The notes under the pieces are model-generated. The model worked only from the letters and a program-made list of their open reading frames with translations, searched no databases and was not told the DNA's origin. A stretch of DNA of 64,000 nucleotides from Solanum dulcamara (Eukaryota > Streptophyta > Magnoliopsida > Solanales > Solanaceae): positions 31,138,001 to 31,202,000 of the forward strand of contig NC_077243.1 of assembly GCF_947179165.1 (NCBI RefSeq). Direction: 5' to 3'. Positions 58,465 to 64,000 of the stretch are shown one piece after another (position 1 is the stretch's first letter; each line of letters begins with the position of its first letter). The translations under genes were made by a program, and so were the position numbers.

Positions 58465-60453
58465 ATTGTAGAAAATTCTATCCCCAAAGTTCTATAGTTA
58501 CTTTCAAACAAGTGCACTCACAGTTGAAAGTTTGGAGGTTGCCCAAAATTAATTGTCAAAAAATGATTTAAAAATAAGAAAGGACAAGATGTTTTCTTTT
58601 CTTTTAGGTGTATCTTGTGCTCACCAAAGACACTTTTTTATATATGATTTGCAAAAGGAATAGTTGCAAAGATGAGAGTTAATTTGAGAAACGGATTGTG
58701 AATGTTAATGACATCAAAGGTTATTGCATCACACTTTACAAAAAAAATTACTTGAAACAGATATGTGTGTTCATCTCCTTTTTAACGTATTTGATTAGCA
58801 TTATTTGCATTACATCTAATTAATAAAGGTGAAATTAACTCAACACTCATAATATTAATAATATGGAAAATACGATGAGATTCCTACCAAAATCTAGTGG
58901 CAATGTACAAAAGCTTCTATAGTATAAAAATCAGTTTGAAATAAATATTACAATCGTCCTAGAAAAAAGAATTTTTTCAGAAGCTAAAAAAAGAAGTGGA
59001 GTTTGATGTTCCGGAAAAATCAAGCAACTCATTTTGATTACACCAAGCGAGACTTCTGAATAACTAGATATATCTCATCTACCACTAGAATTCGAATCTG
59101 CATCTGCACACAAAGAATGCAATAAATATAAAGTGAGTACAAAAAATATGTGTACTCAATAACATTATCGATCGACCCTAAATATAGAATGACAAGAAAT
59201 CATATAGCTATACAATTCTCATAGATAATTGAAATTTAGCAAATTAAGCAAGTAAGCTTTAATAGCACACATGTAGAATCAAGGTAAAGAATGATAATCA
59301 CTGCAACACAATCCAAGTAAAATAAGATAAGGTGAAATGACAAATACACTAGCACACAGACACATATCCTTCAAATAGTTGTCACCAATGGAGGATTCTT
59401 AAGGTCCATATGATGTCCATAGTCAACTCTTATACCCAACGAATAAAAAATATATAGCATTACTTTATTTGGATTCGGTCCTTAGATCAAGGATAGTCCA
59501 AATATGTAATCCATAGACAATATATTATACTTTTATCTCTAATGCAAAAAGTCACTCTGAAGCCTATAAAGACAAAATTGTAATTTCAGATCAAAATTAG
59601 TTTATCATAACACAAGAATCCTAAAAATTAAATTTCATTAAAAATTGAGTACATTTTAACACTCGAAATTCATCCAAGAACCCTCTCCCCCTCCCCCCTC
59701 CCCCCCCCCCCCCCTCCCCACACCCAAACTCAACAAAATATGTAAATCACTCATAAAACCTATTTTGAACATGTTGAATTTAGCAAATCATCAATTATGG
59801 ATCGTGTTGATCAAATATTGTTCGTGGTCAACTCAAAGTTTTCAAATGGACTAGAAATCAAATCAAGATCCAAAACAATTCTGAACGTCTTGTAATTCAT
59901 GCAAAACATTCGACAAATTCGTAAATCATCATTCTAATATAATAAAACCTTCAAACTTATAAATTCTAACAACGTTAATTCAAAATATTGACTTTGATCA
60001 AACTTTTCGATTCTAAACTTTCAAAACTAGAATTTATTCTTTGAAATATATGTGAACACCTCAAAAATCATGTCACCCATCCATACAATAGTCATAACAT
60101 AACTAAGTTAAAGGGAGGGTCAAAGTCGAAGAAAGGAGTCTTAAGAACAAAAGCACAATGTAAATCGTTGTATTTCTCCTTGATTTTGTTGAATGATGCA
60201 GTCTATCAATTTTAACCTAGATTTTATCAGTGTTCTCTCATAATATCCTTGCATTTCTTATCTTTAATTTGCTCCATGATTTAGTAAATTTGAATATTTA
60301 GATTCACAATTATTTTTCTTACTTTTCTTCCACTTTAATGATATAAAAACATTTTAATCTACTATTTAATATTGATTCCGCATATTAATTAATGGGGCCT
60401 TTAGTAGGAGAATAACTATATATTGTATTAGATACTGCATAAGTAATACCATC
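58465..60453. other. AT-rich DNA without recognised gene
   Basis: No convincing ORF, RNA gene or repeat family recognised; a C-rich tract lies at 59691-59724. It is the right flank of the B3 insertion, so it may belong to the same old sequence as the Copia remnant at 38976-39933. Confidence 0.5.
59691..59724. repeat. C-rich tract
   Basis: CCC-T, CCCCC, CCCCCC and a run of 14 C in succession; the other strand has five G runs and could form a G-quadruplex. Confidence 0.8.
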
Positions 60454-60517
60454 AATGGCAGAGCCACGTGTACTTGAGAGGTGTCCACCAACACCATTTC
60501 ATCGGAAAACTACGTTA
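60454..60517 (+). repeat. Dispersed repeat, left part
   Basis: TGGCAGAGCCACGTG, GAGGTGTCCACCAACACC and TCATCGGAAAACTACG resemble a short dispersed Solanaceae repeat that I remember. The sequence resumes at 63821, so the Helitron candidate interrupts it. Confidence 0.45.
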
Positions 60518-60589
60518 TCTATATTATATTAAAAGCATAAACTTTTTGCCCTTCATTAAAAGACTCCGCTTCAGACAAAATCGTTTTTT

Positions 60590-60886
60590 CATAATTAACC
60601 TTCAATTATTATATCATTATTCTAATATTATTAAATATTGACTATAATAAACATAATAAAATTAAATGGAGAAGATTTTCTTATTATGGTTAGATTTTCA
60701 TACGGAGAATCTTTTTCCAACTAAGATAGTCTTGATAAAAAAAAAAAGTAGTCAAAAAAACTACCAAAATAATAGGCATAAAAGAACTTTAAAAAGGCCC
60801 AAAATAATAGGCAAAAAATAAAGAAGTCAAAAAATGTTCAAAAAATTGGCAAAATGTCAAAAAAACAAACGTCCAAAAAAATGGGC
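60590..60886 (+). repeat. Long inverted repeat, left arm
   Basis: Pairs imperfectly with 62050-62318. Shared words include GAATAATGATATAATAATTG (reverse) / ATTAAAATAATGATATAATAATT and ACTTTCAAAATAATAGGC / ACTACCAAAATAATAGGC. The two arms are about 1.16 kb apart. Confidence 0.7.
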
Positions 60887-60986
60887 TGCCTAGATATCTA
60901 TTTTTATGCTAATTTTGTGTATCTTTAAGAATCACTTTAGGATTAAAATTCCTTTAACTAATTAATATTAGTTATATTAGTTGTTT

Positions 60987-61262
60987 CTCTTTATTTAGGT
61001 TTACACTATCCTATCAAAATTGTTGTATGTGAAAAAATAGGTTTAGGTTTAAAAATTTTTTACCAATTAAAATTTTGATAGTATTTATGATTGAAGAGAT
61101 AAATTTGCTTGTGATAATATTATTTACATTAATGTCTCTCTTAATTTAGGTTTATATTATTCTATCAAAATTGTTGTATGTGAAAAAATAGGTTCAGGTG
61201 TAGAATTTTTTTACCAATTGAAATCTTGTATCTATGATTGAAAAGATAAATTTGCTTGTGAT
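60987..61262 (+). repeat. Two tandem copies, 150-bp period
   Basis: TTGTTGTATGTGAAAAAATAGG occurs at 61021 and 61171, and GATAAATTTGCTTGTGAT follows in both copies. Confidence 0.8.
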
Positions 61263-62049
61263 TTTTAAATTTTAGTCTATTCTTGAAATTTATGAGTTTT
61301 AGCTGAATATTATAATTGAGTTTTTTTCCTTGCAGATTTGCCTTTGTCTCATATAAGCAAAGATATGTTTTCGCTATTTGTGAAGTCAAGTAGGAAATTA
61401 ATATTTGTATGACTCTTGACAAATTAAATGAGTTTCACGTCATTATTTACCTGTTTATTTATTTAATTAGGAATTTTCTATACTTCTATATTATTTCAGT
61501 ATAGTTTCTAACTTCCTTTCAAAAGGTAAAACTGTTTCTCATACTATTGTACCATATATCTAACATCTTGATATTAGTAGTGGGTAAAATAGTAACAGAA
61601 AGTACGCATAATTTATTTCTATATGGTACTAACCTGAAATTGAGGGAGAGGGTTTACTTACCTTAACAAAGAAAAAAACATTATATGTTATTTTGTTTGA
61701 ACGAAGCTTGCTTTGTAAAAAGGTATTGCAAAGTTGTAATTTTTTTTTAATTACTATCATGAAAATCCATTTCATATTGGCGATATAAATTAGTTGGGAG
61801 CGTCAAAAATTCTTAATTATTTTTATAATGTTAATTATAAAATTGAAAAATTATGGAGTCCTAAAATATATGTTTAGAGAAAAATATATGAAGAATTAAT
61901 ATTGATGAGTTTTTTTTGTGTACGTGATAAAAGAGTCCTAAAAATATTTAGAAAAAAATAAATCTTGTAAAATTTATCATGATGATTGCCGTAAATCAAT
62001 GTTTTGAAATTTATGTTTAAGGAAATTCTTTTTTAGAACGTTTATTTTT

Positions 62050-62318
62050 AAAAAAAAAAAATCTTTTGCCCTTTTTGGGGACATTGTTGATTATATTTTT
62101 GCCTATTTTTGTGGACTATTTTTTGGACCTTTTTATAAAACCTTTTTGCCTATTATTTTGAAAGTTTTTTTACTATAATTTTTTGAATCAAGTATATTTT
62201 AGTTGGATAAAGATTCTTCAAAATTTAAGCATAATAAAAAAAATTCTTCATTTAATTTTTATTATAGTCAATAATTAATATTATTAAAATAATGATATAA
62301 TAATTAAAAAAAATAGTG
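62050..62318 (-). repeat. Long inverted repeat, right arm
   Basis: Partner of 60590-60886, with scattered substitutions and small indels. Confidence 0.7.
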
Positions 62319-62792
62319 AAAAGACTATGGCGGTACTTCAATTTTTGAGTATTGGGAAAGGCTCTTTAATTTCAAGAGAGTTGATTTTTTTCTGCCTTTT
62401 TGACTGAGAATTTCTTTAAAAAAAGGATATAATTATTATTATGACTTTATTTTGAGAAAGTAAGAATAATTAATTTATTCAATATTTGTATTAGATTAGA
62501 TTATTTTAATTGTAGCTTTCATGGAGGAAGAATACTTCTCTTGATCATTTTTGTTGGCATAGTTATTAAAAAAACATATAGCAAAAAATTAAATCAAAGG
62601 TAGCCACTAATTGCTGTCAGAAAAAAGTTGATGCAGAAGAGCTAAGTATATTTTAGTGTACTTTTTGCTCTTTGGATTAAGCAAGTAAAATAATAATTAA
62701 TAACAAATAACGAATTAGTATTCCACATGTATAACGTTTAATCCTAATGTGACTTTTTTCTCTTTGTATGATCAGAAATTTATTAATTCGCT

Positions 62793-63135
62793 GATGTTTG
62801 CTTAGGAATAAAACGACTACAAATAATTTTGAGAATTACTCCTTATGATTTGAGATAAATTTACTATAAATATTTTAAATATTTTCTTGAAGTTACATAT
62901 ATAATTTAGTATGAATTTTTTTCCTTCATATCAGACTCAAAATAGAGATTTGATTTTTAATTATTATAATTATTTGGCTTACAATTAAGTTTCTGTTGTT
63001 GGTCGATGTTAGTGTTTGTCTGAGGAATAAATAGGCCATTAGACAATTTCGAGAATTGCTCCTTGTGATTTGAGCTAAATTTAGTATGTCTTTATTTATT
63101 CTTGAAGTTATGTAATATAAACTTATTTTAAATTT
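62793..63135 (+). repeat. Two related copies, 220-bp period
   Basis: GAGAATTACTCCTTATGATTTGAG (62831) and GAGAATTGCTCCTTGTGATTTGAG (63051), with the same order of flanking words (AGGAATAAA before, CTTGAAGTTA after). Confidence 0.7.
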
Positions 63136-63820
63136 TTTCTCTTCATACGCTATTCATCCATTATCTCATAATACACATTTATTCTTTCCATCTTGTCTTT
63201 TTTTTCTTCCTGTTTGCACAATAATCAATATAATGATGATTGTGCTTGGGTCTAGCAAGTGCTAATTAAAATTTTGTTAGGGTTTTGAGTATGGATGTTT
63301 CTCCTTGTAAGTTTGTATAATAATAATAATAATCATGTGTGCTTAGGGCTAATTTTTTAAAATTTGGGTAATTATTTCATATTCTATGTATGCTTGATTC
63401 AATTGTAATATCTTTGGTCTAATATTTTTATTGGCAATTGCATTGTTTAATAATATATCTTTTAATATCATTTAAATAATATATTGATTGAAAATCTATG
63501 TGCAACACATGTACTAGCTTGCTGTTAGTCTTTTGGTATATTGATGACTTTCATTTTTCTTCCATCGCAATTTTCAAGTTGTCATCTTATGCTTTATCAT
63601 AATCTTATCCTTTTTGTTATTGTTAATTTGTTATAAGTATTTGTGTTATATTATTATGTTCATGTATAATAGAGAGTTCGTTTTTTCTTTACACTATCGT
63701 TCATAGTGTATTTTCATATATCAATACAAATTAATTTTGATTTTTATATCAATAACGAGATTTATATATATATTATTAATAAACGCTATACACACGTGCA
63801 TAGCACATATACTTTACTAG

Positions 63821-63905
63821 TGTGTGTATATATATCGACAACCTTTGACTTCTTCATTAATTTATTTCTTTATATTTAGATATTTTTTGGCTAGCTCCAC
63901 CACGG
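63821..63905 (+). repeat. Dispersed repeat, right part
   Basis: TGTGTGTATATATATCGAC, ACCTTTGACTTCTTCATTAA and TTTTTTGGCTAGCTCCACCAC continue the repeat interrupted at 60517; its end resembles an inverted form of the TGGCAGAGCCA start. Confidence 0.45.
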
Positions 63906-64000
63906 AATACCATGTTTGATAGTTGGTTAGGACTATGTATAAAATTAATATGGTACTGTGTGATTTGCGATTTAGAAATCTGCTTAATAAATATGTATAA
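63906..64000. other. Unassigned window end
   Basis: 95 bp of AT-rich sequence in which I recognise nothing. Confidence 0.4.

Larger units (their letters stand above)
60518..63820 (+). mobile_element. Helitron candidate, non-autonomous
   Basis: Begins TCTATATTATATTAAAAGCA, a start typical of plant Helitrons, directly after an A. It ends in ACTTTACTAG followed by T, with the hairpin GCTAT...ATAGC (63785-63804) 12 nt before CTAG. Insertion between A and T, TC at the 5' end, CTAG at the 3' end and a short terminal hairpin are Helitron hallmarks. No Rep/helicase ORF is seen. Removing it rejoins a known-looking repeat. A second possible terminus, ATGTG-CAA-CACAT then GTACTAG (63499-63517), lies inside. 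Confidence 0.55.

Noticed and set aside
63499..63517. Helitron 3' end candidate (hairpin ATGTG-CAA-CACAT then CTAG)
   Set aside because: Followed by C rather than T, and the flanking dispersed repeat resumes only after 63820; kept as an internal or older terminus.

Overview
The window looks like repeat-dense plant DNA, most probably pericentromeric heterochromatin of a Solanaceae species (tomato/potato/pepper type). The grounds are stacked Ty3/Gypsy chromovirus elements with LTRs above 2 kb, an Athila-like element, a Helitron candidate, and a short dispersed repeat that I recall from Solanum. I found no intact host gene, tRNA, rRNA or CRISPR array. Every coding stretch I could place is a broken retrotransposon gene. 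Family names rest on recalled motifs, not on a database search.

Layout. (1) 1-20590: an old chromovirus copy (A1) survives as a left part (1-2845) and a right part (18513-20590). Between them lies a B-family block, 2846-18512, with the order LTR-internal-LTR-internal-LTR. The second internal region is split by a reverse-strand solo LTR (11636-13742). (2) 20591-32412: a mosaic of D-type LTRs (20957-23098 and 27943-31162) around an Athila-like gag-pol remnant, then a leader with a primer-binding site and an RNase H fragment from another Gypsy family. (3) 32413-38975: D-type LTR and leader pieces in reverse orientation, plus a forward remnant of a 'putative plant transposon protein' ORF. (4) 38976-39933: a reverse-strand Ty1/Copia gag remnant. 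(5) 39939-58459: a reverse-strand B-type chromovirus (B3) whose far-apart ends are still flanked by a 5-bp target duplication. Its 5' LTR is split by a structurally complete A-type element (A2, 48106-58019) with two 2.43-kb LTRs and a CTACA duplication. (6) 58465-64000: AT-rich DNA with a C-rich tract and a dispersed repeat interrupted by a 3.3-kb Helitron candidate (60518-63820).

How the parts work together. In the complete architecture (A2) the order is LTR, tRNA-Met primer-binding site, gag (CCHC), protease, reverse transcriptase, RNase H, integrase with a C-terminal chromodomain-like end, polypurine tract, LTR. None of the copies can encode a full polyprotein: stops, frameshifts, deletions and lost catalytic residues are present in all.

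Most interesting signals. (a) A possible leader intron in the chromoviruses: an AAG|GTATGT donor inside the LTR, and a branch-point-like CTAAT plus CAG acceptor exactly 3 nt before the gag ATG. Splicing would remove the primer-binding site and so separate a translation mRNA from the genomic RNA. (b) Minisatellites in D-type LTRs whose repeat unit keeps a dyad even though the arm sequence differs between LTRs. (c) Family-specific palindromic words repeated in the LTR U3 region. (d) Stop codons shared between different copies, which means already defective templates were duplicated or mobilised.
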